From: CAVQCX01 sp963711095 | GTDB taxonomy: Bacteria; Pseudomonadota; Gammaproteobacteria; Chromatiales; Chromatiaceae | DNA length: 64,000 nucleotides | Direction of reading: 5' to 3' | Assembly: GCA_963711095.1 (NCBI GenBank) | Contig: CAVQCX010000013.1 | Span: 148,088 to 212,087 of the forward strand | The notes under the pieces: model-generated | Database searches by the model: none | What the model saw: the letters and a program-made list of their open reading frames with translations, nothing else | What the model was told of the DNA's origin: nothing | Made by a program: the position numbers and the translations under genes | Shown here: positions 7,998 to 16,505 of the stretch, one piece after another | How the letters are laid out: each line of letters opens with the position of its first letter | How positions within the stretch are numbered: position 1 is the stretch's first letter

Positions 7998-9107
7998 TTA
8001 TCCGGCAACCCGGTTGCGCCCCGCCGCCTTGGCGGCATAGAGCGCCTGGTCGGCCACCGCGATGAGGCCGGCCGGAGCCGCATCGTCTTCAGGGATTGCG
8101 GCGGCGACACCGACACTGACGGTCACGCGATCCAACACCGGCGACGCCTGATGCGACAGATGCAGCTGGCCGATGGCCTCGTGAATGGCGTGCGCCAAGA
8201 CGCGCGCGCCGTCCGCGGTGGTGTTGGGAAGCATTACCATCAGCTCATCGCCGCCGTAACGCGCCAACAGGTCTCCCGGGCGATGCAGCACCCCTGCGGC
8301 GGCGCGCGCTACAGCGCGCAGACAGGCATCGCCGGACTGATGACCGTAGGCATCGTTGTAGCGCTTGAAATGATCGACATCGATCATCAGTAACGCCAGC
8401 GGCGCGTGCTCGCGCATGGCACGCCGCCATTCCCGCTCCAGGGTCTCGTCGAGGCACATGCGGTTGGCGATCCCGAGCAAACCGTCAGTGCGCGAGGCCT
8501 TCTCCAGCAGACCGTTCGCGCGCGCCAGCGCCTGGGTGCGCTCGGCCACCCGTTGCTCAAGCAGCTGGTTGGCATTGGCAAGCGCACGATGCTGCTCGGA
8601 CAGCGCATGGTAGAGATTGCCGAGCGTGCGCAACAGCACGGCCGTCGCGCTGTCCTTCGGGGCCTCCTCAAGCTCGTAGGCATCCACCGCCGGGGTACCA
8701 CTGGCAATGCGCGCGATCTGGCGGGCCATGGCATGGTCTTCACCGAGGATATGAAAGCTGAGCCAGGCGGCGAGGAAGTCGTGCAGCACCGCCAGCGACG
8801 AACCGCTTGAACCGCGCGAAGCCCACATGTTGGAGACTTGCTCGACGAACCTCAGGTGCGACTGTCGGTGACGCTCGACGTGGCGCGCGTCCACGCCGGC
8901 CCGGTCCATGAGCCGCTCTTCCTCGGAGAAGTGGTAATGAGCGTAGTCCGTGAGCTCGCCGAGAACGCTGTCCGGGACATCTGCGCCGGGCCCCCCGCCC
9001 GCCAGGGCGTCGCCGAGCCGGTTGATCAGCTCGACCAGGTGCTGATGCTGCTTGTCGACGGTCTCCAGCCCGGTGGGAAAGTGCCGATCCCAGTCGAAGG
9101 CTCGCAT
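7998..9107 (-). CDS. Hemerythrin-domain diguanylate cyclase (GGDEF)
   Basis: A 369-residue soluble signalling protein. The N-terminus (about 1-140) is a bacteriohemerythrin with the expected metal ligands in order (KQHQHL, HYHFSEEE, HRQSH, HILGEDH), which would bind a di-iron centre sensing O2 or NO. A coiled segment (about 175-225) leads to a GGDEF domain with RYGGDEL near 285-289, a functional variant of the signature, and DVDHFKRYND upstream. No obvious RxxD inhibitory site precedes it. The product would be c-di-GMP made in response to oxygen. The start is set at the ATG before RAFDWDRHFPTG, the usual hemerythrin N-terminus; the frame extends further upstream. Confidence 0.88.
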   Translation of the reverse strand: MRAFDWDRHFPTGLETVDKQHQHLVELINRLGDALAGGGPGADVPDSVLGELTDYAHYHFSEEERLMDRAGVDARHVERHRQSHLRFVEQVSNMWASRGSSGSSLAVLHDFLAAWLSFHILGEDHAMARQIARIASGTPAVDAYELEEAPKDSATAVLLRTLGNLYHALSEQHRALANANQLLEQRVAERTQALARANGLLEKASRTDGLLGIANRMCLDETLEREWRRAMREHAPLALLMIDVDHFKRYNDAYGHQSGDACLRAVARAAAGVLHRPGDLLARYGGDELMVMLPNTTADGARVLAHAIHEAIGQLHLSHQASPVLDRVTVSVGVAAAIPEDDAAPAGLIAVADQALYAAKAAGRNRVAG

Positions 9108-9243
9108 GATCCGATCCCGGCTCCGATGCGGCCCGTCGCCGCCTCTGGTCTGCTGGCCGACGCGCTCCGCCCGCACCGGAACGCGTCAAGCTTTACCTCG
9201 CCACGAGTCCCTGCCAGCCCCGACGGCACATCATCGCCACCCC

Positions 9244-9804
9244 TCAGGGCACCAACCTGCTCCAGCTCGAGCGCGCGTCGAAGCGGTGCATGCTGAACCG
9301 ATCGCGGTTCTCGAGCAACGTATCCAAGGCAAACTCGCGCCCGCGCAGCACCGCTTGCAGAAACGGCTCAAGCCAACCCAGCTCCCGACCCGAGAGCCGG
9401 CGCACCAGATCCAGCTCGCCGAGCACGGCCAAACCGGCGCAGGGACGCGGCCCGTCGTGGTCGCCGCCGGCCAGGAACGGCAGGTGCGGCTCACCGATAC
9501 GGTAGATGAATCCGCGGGCCTTGTCATACCACAGACAGATATCCCGGATGCCGGCAGCGCGCGCCTCCCTGGACTGACGCGGCCCGAATGCCAGGCCCTG
9601 CTCACGCAGCAGTGCCTGCACCTCGAGCAGATTCCGCTCGCGCGCCAGCTGGTAGGCGTCCTGTCCGGTGTCGATACGCAGCTCCGGTACCGCCCACAAA
9701 CGCAGCAGAGCCCGCACCGCCCGTACCTGCTCGGCGGACCCCGCCTCGGACGCGTCGATGGCCCGGTGCAATGCCGTGCGCCCATGGCGGTCCCGGATGT
9801 TGAG
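9244..9804 (-). pseudogene. Ankyrin-like gene cut by CCTAG element copy B
   Basis: About 187 codons begin in mid-repeat (NIRDRHGRTALHRAID) and continue to a stop at 9244. One clear ankyrin unit is followed by an unrecognised C-terminal domain (IRDICLWYDKARGFIYRI...). The 5' part is missing: element copy B sits exactly at the break, and what lies beyond is the end of the next gene. The frame stays open through the element, giving a nominal 261-residue chimera with no sensible N-terminus. I read this as a truncated gene; the lost part may have been deleted with the insertion. Confidence 0.6.
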
Positions 9805-9909
9805 CCTAGAAACGGCAGTTGACCGCTCCCAATAACGATCAAGTGATTGATTCGACCATGGCTCAGGACAAACCTGCTGCTCAGCCGTTGAGTGACGGCC
9901 GCTTCTAGG
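9805..9909. mobile_element. CCTAG-family element, copy B (105 bp)
   Basis: It runs from CCTAGAAACGGCAGTTGACC to GGCCGCTTCTAGG. The flanks TTGAG and TTGAA form a near-perfect 5-bp target duplication. The first 60 bp match the right end of copy D in reverse (including ATCAAGTGATTGAT). No ORF. It disrupts an ankyrin-type gene. Confidence 0.8.
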
Positions 9910-9958
9910 TTGAAGTGCTCGCGGCCGTGCAGCGGCTGAGTCCGCACTCGGCATCGAC

Positions 9959-10867
9959 TCAACGGTAGGACCACCAGGTGATGAGCCCGATCCCGATCGC
10001 GGTGGCCACCCAGATGACCAGCAGCACACCGGCCGTGAGGGCGGCCGCGCGATCGGCGTCCAACACCGCTAGGACCGTCAACAGCGCCACGAAGAACAGC
10101 AGCGGGATGGCCGCAGCCGTGGCACCTAAGACCGTCGAGGCAAACGCCAGGCGGCGATGGATGCGCCGCCTGGCCTGGGCCGCGGCGGCCTGGCCCTGCA
10201 CGGCTGTCCCCTCCGGCTGCAGGGCACGTACCCAGGGCCGCGGATCGTCGCTCGGCATGGGAAAGCGGCCCGGTATCGTCTGCGCCAGAAACAGGACCAG
10301 CCAACGCTGCGCTGCTCTGTCCGGCTCGCGGTAGCCCAGGACCAGCTCCGGTCCCGTGCTGACGCGATCGAATCCGGCGCAGGCGAAGATGTCGCGGCGC
10401 GGGATCCTCAAGGTGCGCGGCGCGGCCGCCTGCGCCCGCAGGCGACCGCGCGCGAGCCAGCTGCGGAACGGCCGCGCCGCCGCCTGCAACAGCGGCGCAT
10501 CGTAGAGGTCCATGCCCGCAAAGCTCAGTGCGCCCAGATCCCTCACCTCGCCGCCTTTGAAGCACAAGACCTCGCGGTCCAGCTCCAGGGTCCCGGGTCC
10601 CAGGCCGGGGTGCCGAGCCAGGGCCCGGCGGGTAACCTCCTGCGGGGCCGGCTCGAAGGCAGAGGTCTCCTCTCGGACCGTCTGGCGGCGCAGGCCGCGG
10701 AGCCGGTCGATCGCGGCCACACCGCTGCCCAGGATCGCGAGCACGAAAGACGCCAGCAACGCGACCACGGCGCCCTGGGACGGTTCGACGATAAACACCA
10801 GCCCGGCAGCCAGCACCATGAAGCCGGCGACCAGGTAGCCCAGTACCCGGAACACCCTGGATCTCAT
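9959..10867 (-). CDS. Membrane protein of unknown function
   Basis: A 302-residue protein with two hydrophobic helices at the N-terminus (about 7-55), a long cytoplasmic or periplasmic middle (about 60-235) and two helices at the C-terminus (about 240-298). I recognise no domain in the middle. The start has a GGGGG-rich SD 7 nt before the ATG. It probably formed an operon with the now broken ankyrin gene downstream. Codon use is like that of its neighbours. Confidence 0.6.
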   Translation of the reverse strand: MRSRVFRVLGYLVAGFMVLAAGLVFIVEPSQGAVVALLASFVLAILGSGVAAIDRLRGLRRQTVREETSAFEPAPQEVTRRALARHPGLGPGTLELDREVLCFKGGEVRDLGALSFAGMDLYDAPLLQAAARPFRSWLARGRLRAQAAAPRTLRIPRRDIFACAGFDRVSTGPELVLGYREPDRAAQRWLVLFLAQTIPGRFPMPSDDPRPWVRALQPEGTAVQGQAAAAQARRRIHRRLAFASTVLGATAAAIPLLFFVALLTVLAVLDADRAAALTAGVLLVIWVATAIGIGLITWWSYR

Positions 10868-11338
10868 CGCTCGCCCCCAGCATCAACGGACCGGACAGGG
10901 ATATTGTGCTGCATTGGACGCTCTGCTGCCCACAGCCGCTGGCTTGGCCGGGCCGACCGTCCGAGAGCGCGCGAATGCGGCGACACCCGCGAGTGCGACG
11001 CCGAGCCCGCAAGCAGGGCCCATCGGGGTAAGGCACCGGCCCCAATCAATGGCCTGTGTATGCCGGATGCGCGCCGGGCGCCTGCGCGGTGAGGCCGATC
11101 GACAGCAGGCCCCACATCAAAGTCCTCTTCAATATGCTCGCCTCCCGAGATTCTCGTGTCGGCCCCGTCAGTGCCCCGGAGCGCATTGAAACCTGGAAAT
11201 GGAGCGCCGCCGGGCAGGCAAGCGGCGGAGGTACCGCCAACCCGGACCGACAGCAAGCCCCGCGCATGCCTTGGCGCCTCCCGCGCCTTGGCGACAACGT
11301 CGATCTTGCGAGCATACCCGCCGATACGGCACGGAAGC
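10868..11338. other. Gap with a possible degraded small exported-protein gene
   Basis: About 470 bp between two minus-strand genes. On the minus strand a signal-peptide-like stretch (LKRTLMWGLLSIGLTAQA) starts near 11134 and stops after 28 codons; another frame then reads GPACGLGVALAGVAAFARS. This could be a small membrane protein gene broken by a frameshift, or chance. Nothing else seen. Confidence 0.25.
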
Positions 11339-11339
11339 C

Positions 11340-11377
11340 AAAAAAAGCCCTCCGCCGGGCAGTCCGGGGAGGGCTTG
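11340..11377 (-). terminator. Intrinsic terminator of the octaheme cytochrome gene
   Basis: On the minus strand AAGCCCTCC and GGAGGGCTT arms enclose a GC-rich loop and lead into seven U residues, about 20 nt past the stop codon at 11399. Confidence 0.75.
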
Positions 11378-11398
11378 GGAGGCTGGGCGCTCAGCCCA

Positions 11399-12850
11399 TT
11401 ACTTGGCGTAGCGGGCCTTGAACTCCTCTGCAGCCTTCTTGCGAGCCGCGACCTTGGCGGGATCCAGCTTGTTCAGATACCACTTGTGGTCGTCGGTGTT
11501 GAGCACCTCGTCCAGCTTGGCCTGCAGGGCCTTGGCGGCCGCCTGCTTGCCCACATCGCCCGAGGTCATGCCCTGCTCGACCAGCTCCTCGAGCTCGGGC
11601 ACCAGCTTGGTATAGAAGTGCTTGGCCAGATCATAGGTGCCATGCCAGTGCGTGTAGTCCGGACCCTGCATGCTGGCGGCGTGGCGCGCCCGGCGGCCCT
11701 CGTGATGCCAGAGCTCGAACCAGGTCCAGTCGATCTTGTTGGAAAAGTTGGCCGGCTTGAGCAACGGCTTGGCCGCGGCCATCAACGCCAGTCCGGGCTT
11801 GGCATACTTCTCGTTGTAGAGGTCGATGAGCCCATCGTACTGGGTATAGAAATTGTCGACCCAGGTCTCTTCGTGGCAGGCCTCACAGACCTTCTTCATG
11901 CTGCTGCGGCGCGTCTTCCAGTCAACGTTGGCGCCAGCCAGCCCCATCTTGGCATCGGATTGCTCCGGACGGATGGAGACCGGCGGCCGGTTGTTCCAGG
12001 AGATGCGCAGGCCGACGTCGTGGGACACGGGCAGGTCCTTGGCCGCGCTCATGTGGCAGGTGGCGCAGGTCGGAGCCGCGTTGTAGTCCTCGCCCACGAT
12101 CCACTTGGGGCTGTCCAGATTCATCTTGTCCACGTTGGCGTTGTATGCCACCCCGTGCTTGGACTCCTGGTAGATCTCCTCCTGCGGATGGTCCGGCCCC
12201 AGGTGGCACTTGCCGCAATTTTCCGGACGCCGCGCCTGGGCCACCGAGAAGCGGTGCCGAGAGTGGCAGGCCGAGCATGCGCCTTCCGACCCGTCAGGGT
12301 TGATGCGTCCGATGCCGGTATTGGGCCAGGTGGCCGGGTCCAGCTCCCCGTCCTTCAACACCTTGACCTGGGAGCCGTGGCACTGCCAGCAACCGTTCAC
12401 GGCCGCGGCGGAATTGCCCTGGGGGAAGCCCGGCGTGACGAAGCCCGAATTGCCCTCCACCACCTCGGCCAGAAGGTTATCCAACGAGCCCAGAATGCGT
12501 CCCGCCTTGGCATGATGGGATTCGGTCATCTCCTTGACCTCCTTTTCATGGCAGTTGGCGCAGTCCTTGGGCGAGACGATGATGGCGATGTACTTCTTCG
12601 CGTTCTTGGGGCCGTGCAGGAAGGCGTCCGGGTCCTTGGGGTCCGCCTGATGGCATTCGTAGCACCCCACCTTGGCGCGATAGTGCTTGGAGTCTCCCCA
12701 CTGCTGCACGATACCGGGGTTGTTCTTCTTGTGGCAGGCAACGCACTCCAAGGTCTCCTTGGAGAAATCTTTCGGCGGCGCTTTGACGGCGGCCAGGGCA
12801 GCACCACCCCCGAGCAACAGAGATACGGCGACCAGGATTCGTCCTATCAT
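11399..12850 (-). CDS. Octaheme hydroxylamine oxidoreductase-like cytochrome c
   Basis: A 483-residue exported protein. The signal peptide (residues 1-21, GGGAALA/AVKA) is followed by eight CXXCH motifs: CVACH, CYECH, CANCH, CWQCH, CSACH, CGKCH, CATCH and CEACH. The C-terminal third is heme-free and helical with PDYTHWHGTYD, as in HAO. HAO-family enzymes oxidise hydroxylamine or, in the epsilonproteobacterial type, reduce nitrite/hydroxylamine; I cannot decide direction because I cannot place the trimer-crosslinking tyrosine with certainty. The start (GGGGGA then ATG) is chosen over longer frames because of the signal peptide. An FNR-type box upstream suggests expression under oxygen limitation. 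No cytochrome c554/cM552 partner lies beside it. Confidence 0.85.
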   Translation of the reverse strand: MIGRILVAVSLLLGGGAALAAVKAPPKDFSKETLECVACHKKNNPGIVQQWGDSKHYRAKVGCYECHQADPKDPDAFLHGPKNAKKYIAIIVSPKDCANCHEKEVKEMTESHHAKAGRILGSLDNLLAEVVEGNSGFVTPGFPQGNSAAAVNGCWQCHGSQVKVLKDGELDPATWPNTGIGRINPDGSEGACSACHSRHRFSVAQARRPENCGKCHLGPDHPQEEIYQESKHGVAYNANVDKMNLDSPKWIVGEDYNAAPTCATCHMSAAKDLPVSHDVGLRISWNNRPPVSIRPEQSDAKMGLAGANVDWKTRRSSMKKVCEACHEETWVDNFYTQYDGLIDLYNEKYAKPGLALMAAAKPLLKPANFSNKIDWTWFELWHHEGRRARHAASMQGPDYTHWHGTYDLAKHFYTKLVPELEELVEQGMTSGDVGKQAAAKALQAKLDEVLNTDDHKWYLNKLDPAKVAARKKAAEEFKARYAK

Positions 12851-12971
12851 TGATTTGTCCCCCAAAGGCTGACAGAAAAGGCTCGCGCCGCCGCCCGGCG
12901 TTGTCTCCACCGGTCCAGCGGTCTGTCCCGTGCACAAGTCCGATTCTGCAGAGGGGGCAGGCCCGAGATCC

Positions 12972-12985
12972 TTGATGACCATCAA
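12972..12985. promoter_or_regulatory. FNR/CRP-family box upstream of the HAO-like gene
   Basis: TTGATGACCATCAA matches the FNR consensus TTGAT-N4-ATCAA at all ten specified positions and sits in a larger dyad (TCCTTGATG/CATCAAGGA). It lies 122 bp before the HAO-like start and beyond the end of the antiporter gene, a sensible place for an activator. NnrR/Dnr regulators use near-identical sites, so NO control is equally possible. Confidence 0.6.
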
Positions 12986-13089
12986 GGAATGCCGGCTCGT
13001 CACCGGAATCTCTGAGCGCAGATGGGTGCTTGCCAGTCGCCGCGTCCCGGTATCTGCGAAACGCCGGGATCGGCTATGCCGGCTACCCG

Positions 13090-14943
13090 CTACGGCCTCG
13101 GAGAGGATCCGGGCGGTGGCGGGCGCTTATCGGCCTGCCGGTCCGCGCCTTCCCCCTCGGGTACCGGCAGGGCCAGCGCGGTCACACGCCAGCCCGGCCC
13201 GGGCTCCAAGTCCTCGTCCGAGGTGAACAGGTGCACCTGGCCCTTGGGGTCCAGGGTGAAGAGGGGAACAGCCCGCTTCCAGTGCTCGCGCAGGAAGTCC
13301 TGGTACTCGAAAGTCTCGCTGAGCCGGGTCGTGCGCACGCTCGCGCCCGCTTTGAGCATCTCCGCCAGAGTCGCGTAGCTGTCCTCGCCGCCAAACAACA
13401 AGCGCCCGCGAAACTGGCGCGCCACGCCGCGGCGTTGCTCTCCGTTCACGTCCAGCGTGCTCCGGACGCTGTAGATCTCGCGAGAGCCGAGCTCGGGCTT
13501 GTAGCGCAGCGCCGCCAGCGCATTCAGATCCGGGTCCGGCGACAGACCCAGCATCCGCCCGATCCCCACCAAGTCCAGTCGTCGATCGGCGAGCTCGGAG
13601 ACCGGATTACCGTGGAAGGTGCGCAACCCCGCCATGCGTGCGCGGCGGATGTCTTCCTTGCCGCTGTCGGCCACCATGGCCTGGAAGCCCAGCTCATTGA
13701 GCTCGCAGGCAATGGCTCGGGCAAGCGGATTGGCACCGATCACCAGGAATCCGCGCGGCTCGGGCTCGGCCACGCCCAGCCAGCGCGCCAGCGGTCGGGC
13801 GCTGAGGCCCTGGACCAGCACCGTCGCGATGATGATGCCGAACACGAGTGGCACCATGAGGTCTGCCTGAGGCACCCCGGCCTCCTCCAGTCGGATCGCA
13901 AGCAACGCGGCCACCGCCGCCGCCACGATGCCGCGCGGTCCCACCCAGGCGATCAGTGCCCGCTCGCGCCAGCTCAGCCGGGAGCCCAGCGTGGCGACCA
14001 GCACCTTGAGTGGCCGGCCCACCAGCTGCATGGCCAGGAACACCGCCCCCGCCCCCCAGCCGAGGCGCACGAAGGCGGCCGGATCAATGCGCGCCGCCAG
14101 GATCACGAACAGCGCGGAGACCAGCAGGATGCTGAGTGTTTCCTTGAAATCGAGGATCTCGGCGACCGGCACCTCCCGCATGTTGGCGAGCAGCACGCCC
14201 ATCAGCGTCACCGCCAGCAGCCCCGACTCCTCGGCGAGCAGATCGGCACCGGCAAAGACACCGACCACGGCGCTCAGCACCACCGCGTTGATCAGGTACT
14301 CGGGGAGCCAGTGGCGACGCAGCACCACACCCAGCAGCCAGCCGGCGCCCAGCCCCGCGGTCAAGCCCACGGCGATCATCTCGCCGAAAAGCGCCAGCGC
14401 ATGGGCGACATCTCGGGCAGACGAAGCGACGACGAGCTCGAACGCCAGCACCGTGACCAGCGCCCCCAGGGGGTCAATAAGTATGCCTTCCCAGCGCAGC
14501 ACCTCAGAGATCGCGCGGGTGGGTCGGATGCTGCGCAGCATGGGCACCACCACCGTCGGACCGGTGACCGTCATCACCGCGCCGAACAGGGTGGCCGTGC
14601 GCCAGCCTAAGCCGGCGAATGAGTAGGCGGCGATCCCCGCCACCAGCGCCACGATCAGGCTGCCGATACCGATCATGCGCTGCACCACCAGGCCGTGACC
14701 CCGGATGTCCTCCCGCTTCAGCGTCAGGCCGCCCTCGAACAGGATCACGGCCACCGACAGCGAGATGACCGGGAACAGCAGCCCCCCGAACAGCGCGTCG
14801 GGTCGCAGCCAGCCCGTAACCGGCCCCAAGACGATTCCCGCAACGAGCAGGAACAGGATCGCGGGCAGGTGCGCCCGCCAGGCAAGGTATTGGCAGGCCA
14901 CGCCCGCAAGCACGATGGTGGCCAAGGCAGCGAGATCGGACAT
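13090..14943 (-). CDS. CPA1-type Na+(K+)/H+ antiporter with TrkA-N/RCK-like C-terminal domain
   Basis: A 617-residue protein. The first 400 residues form a 12-13 helix cation:proton antiporter with GPTVVVPML and EGILIDPLGA, the paired unwound-helix motifs of CPA1 proteins. From about 410 a Rossmann-like domain (GFLVIGANPLARAIACEL, then VADSGKEDIRRAR) resembles TrkA-N/RCK nucleotide-binding modules that gate K+ or Na+ antiport. The C-terminal 90 residues are unassigned. Role: pH and Na+ homeostasis at the inner membrane. The start is the ATG giving MSDLAALATIV; a GTG 19 codons upstream is an alternative. Confidence 0.85.
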   Translation of the reverse strand: MSDLAALATIVLAGVACQYLAWRAHLPAILFLLVAGIVLGPVTGWLRPDALFGGLLFPVISLSVAVILFEGGLTLKREDIRGHGLVVQRMIGIGSLIVALVAGIAAYSFAGLGWRTATLFGAVMTVTGPTVVVPMLRSIRPTRAISEVLRWEGILIDPLGALVTVLAFELVVASSARDVAHALALFGEMIAVGLTAGLGAGWLLGVVLRRHWLPEYLINAVVLSAVVGVFAGADLLAEESGLLAVTLMGVLLANMREVPVAEILDFKETLSILLVSALFVILAARIDPAAFVRLGWGAGAVFLAMQLVGRPLKVLVATLGSRLSWRERALIAWVGPRGIVAAAVAALLAIRLEEAGVPQADLMVPLVFGIIIATVLVQGLSARPLARWLGVAEPEPRGFLVIGANPLARAIACELNELGFQAMVADSGKEDIRRARMAGLRTFHGNPVSELADRRLDLVGIGRMLGLSPDPDLNALAALRYKPELGSREIYSVRSTLDVNGEQRRGVARQFRGRLLFGGEDSYATLAEMLKAGASVRTTRLSETFEYQDFLREHWKRAVPLFTLDPKGQVHLFTSDEDLEPGPGWRVTALALPVPEGEGADRQADKRPPPPGSSPRP

Positions 14944-15287
14944 CCGCAGGCTAACCGCTTCAAACTTGAGGATCAGGTGAGGGACCCACCTTGGGAGCAC
15001 CAGCTCGGAGGGTGCCTCCGCGGCCGTCGCCCCCCGCGGATCCCGATGACTTGCCCGGGGATTCTAGCCCGCATTTCGCGGCCAGACCGGCCGTGCCACC
15101 CATGCCGAATCGGGTGAACGAACCCCTGGCCAGCCGGTCAGATCTGGAGAGCCGAGGCAACAGGCGCAGAGGCACGCTATGCCCGGTGTGATCCCAAGGT
15201 CGGCAACGCGCGGCCGGCCGCTCAAGCGTACGCGCGCCCGAGCGGGGCCCTCAGCCTGCCCTGGTCCAGCCTTCGAAAGCATGGCCG
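14944..15287. other. Divergent gap, no gene seen
   Basis: About 340 bp between the antiporter start and the ATPase remnant. At 15064 the 14-mer CTAGCCCGCATTTC matches the end of the 180-bp element found at 58824-59003, but no partner end is nearby. Nothing else recognised. Confidence 0.3.
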
Positions 15288-15475
15288 ATGACAGACGACA
15301 CCGACCAGACCCCCGCTTCCGCGCCTAGAGACATCGACAGCGAGCTCCAGCGGCTGGCTGGTCGCGCCCATCCCCTGGAGCTTCGTGCTCATGATCTGGC
15401 TGTACTGCCTCGCCTGGCTGTTCATCGAGGACGGGGCCAAGCGCCTGTTACTCTCCCACATGGAGGCCTCGACCC
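15288..15475 (+). pseudogene. P-type cation ATPase remnant: 5' tip and C-terminal end only
   Basis: From 15349 one frame reads SGWLVAPIPWSFVLMIWLYC then LAWLFIEDGAKRLLLSHMEA, which looks like the last transmembrane helix and tail of H+-type P-type ATPases (typically ...W.YCL.WF.IED..K). Just before it, in another frame, an ATG at 15288 starts MTDDTDQTPASAPRDIDSEL, which could be the original N-terminus. Everything between (more than 700 residues including the DKTGT site) is absent. I read it as an internally deleted pseudogene; the assignment of the N-terminal piece is a guess. Confidence 0.5.
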
Positions 15476-15548
15476 CCCCGTCACCGCCGTTTTCTCAAAC
15501 TCGCTGGGCGCAGCCGCTCAGCGCACCATCACCGATAGGAGACCCGCC

Positions 15549-16334
15549 ATGGGCAAGAAATCCGAGAAGAAGAAAAGTCCCAAACCTGAGTACAAGACCA
15601 AACTGCGCGCCCTGCAGGTAGAGCTGGTCAAGCTCCAGAGCTCCATCATCCGCCAGGGCCGCAAGATCCTGGTGATCTTCGAGGGCCGCGACGCCGCCGG
15701 CAAGGACGGCACCATCAAGCGCGTCGTCCAGCACCTGAGCCCCCGCGAGACCCGCGTGGTGGCTTTGGGCAAGCCCTCGGATCACGACCAGCGGGCCTGG
15801 TATTTCCAGCGCTACGTCCCCCATCTGCCGGTGGAGCAGGAGATGGTCCTTTTCAACCGCAGCTGGTACAACCGCGCCGGGGTGGAGCGGGTGATGGAGT
15901 TCTGCACCGACGAGGAGTACGAGACGTTCATGGAGACGGTGCCCGTCTTCGAGCAGATGCTCGTGCACTCGGGCACCCACCTGTTCAAATATTATTTGGA
16001 CATCTCCAAGGATGAGCAGCGCAGGCGTCTGGCCGACCGCCACAAAGACCCGCTCAAGCAGTGGAAGGTGAGCCCCATCGACGAGCAGGCAACCAAGCTC
16101 TGGGACGACTATAGCGCGGCACGCAATGCGATGTTTGCCCGCACCCACAGCCCGATCTCTCCCTGGCTGCTGGTGCACGCCGACGACAAGAAATCCGCGC
16201 GGCTGCACCTGATTACCGACCTGCTCTCGCGCCTGGACTACAAGGGCAAGGACGAGACCCTGGTACTGCCCGACCCCAACGGCGTGCTGGTCTACGACGA
16301 CCGCTACCTGCATGATGGGCTGGTCGCGCCGTAA
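15549..16334 (+). CDS. ppk2: Polyphosphate kinase 2 family protein
   Basis: A 261-residue kinase that transfers phosphate between polyphosphate and nucleotides in the cytoplasm. Walker A is GRDAAGKDG (about residues 44-52), followed by the lid arginines in SPRETRVVALGKPSDHD, the WYFQRYVPHLP signature, and Walker B NRSWYNRAGVE. Length and motifs fit the one-domain class I PPK2 proteins that usually make NDP or NTP from polyP. The start is the ATG 7 nt after AGGAG and is followed by a lysine-rich tip; the longer frame upstream is the ATPase remnant. A GC hairpin follows the stop. Confidence 0.92.
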   Translation: MGKKSEKKKSPKPEYKTKLRALQVELVKLQSSIIRQGRKILVIFEGRDAAGKDGTIKRVVQHLSPRETRVVALGKPSDHDQRAWYFQRYVPHLPVEQEMVLFNRSWYNRAGVERVMEFCTDEEYETFMETVPVFEQMLVHSGTHLFKYYLDISKDEQRRRLADRHKDPLKQWKVSPIDEQATKLWDDYSAARNAMFARTHSPISPWLLVHADDKKSARLHLITDLLSRLDYKGKDETLVLPDPNGVLVYDDRYLHDGLVAP

Positions 16335-16360
16335 AGAGTACCGCGCAGCGAATCCGGGTG

Positions 16361-16425
16361 ACCGCGGGAGGCGAGTCCCTCCGCGAGAGGGTTGGCCTCC
16401 TAAGGGGCCAACCCCTTTGCTGGGA
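16361..16425 (+). terminator. GC hairpin / REP-like palindrome after ppk2
   Basis: GGGTTGGCC (16389-16397) and GGCCAACCC (16406-16414) form a 9-bp stem followed only by CCTTT, so it is a weak intrinsic terminator. The preceding GGAGGCGAGTCCCTC resembles the REP-like sequences near 26,330 and 28,810. Confidence 0.4.
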
Positions 16426-16505
16426 ATCGGGTAGCGGACCTACCCGACGATTCGGGGCAAGCCAACAGTCGTAGCTCGCTCGTGCCGCGCAGGCGCGGCC
16501 TGGGT

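Noticed and set aside
9231..11045. 604-codon minus-strand ORF
   Set aside because: Runs out of frame through the membrane protein and ankyrin remnant and across element copy B; Arg/Gly/Pro-rich without domains.
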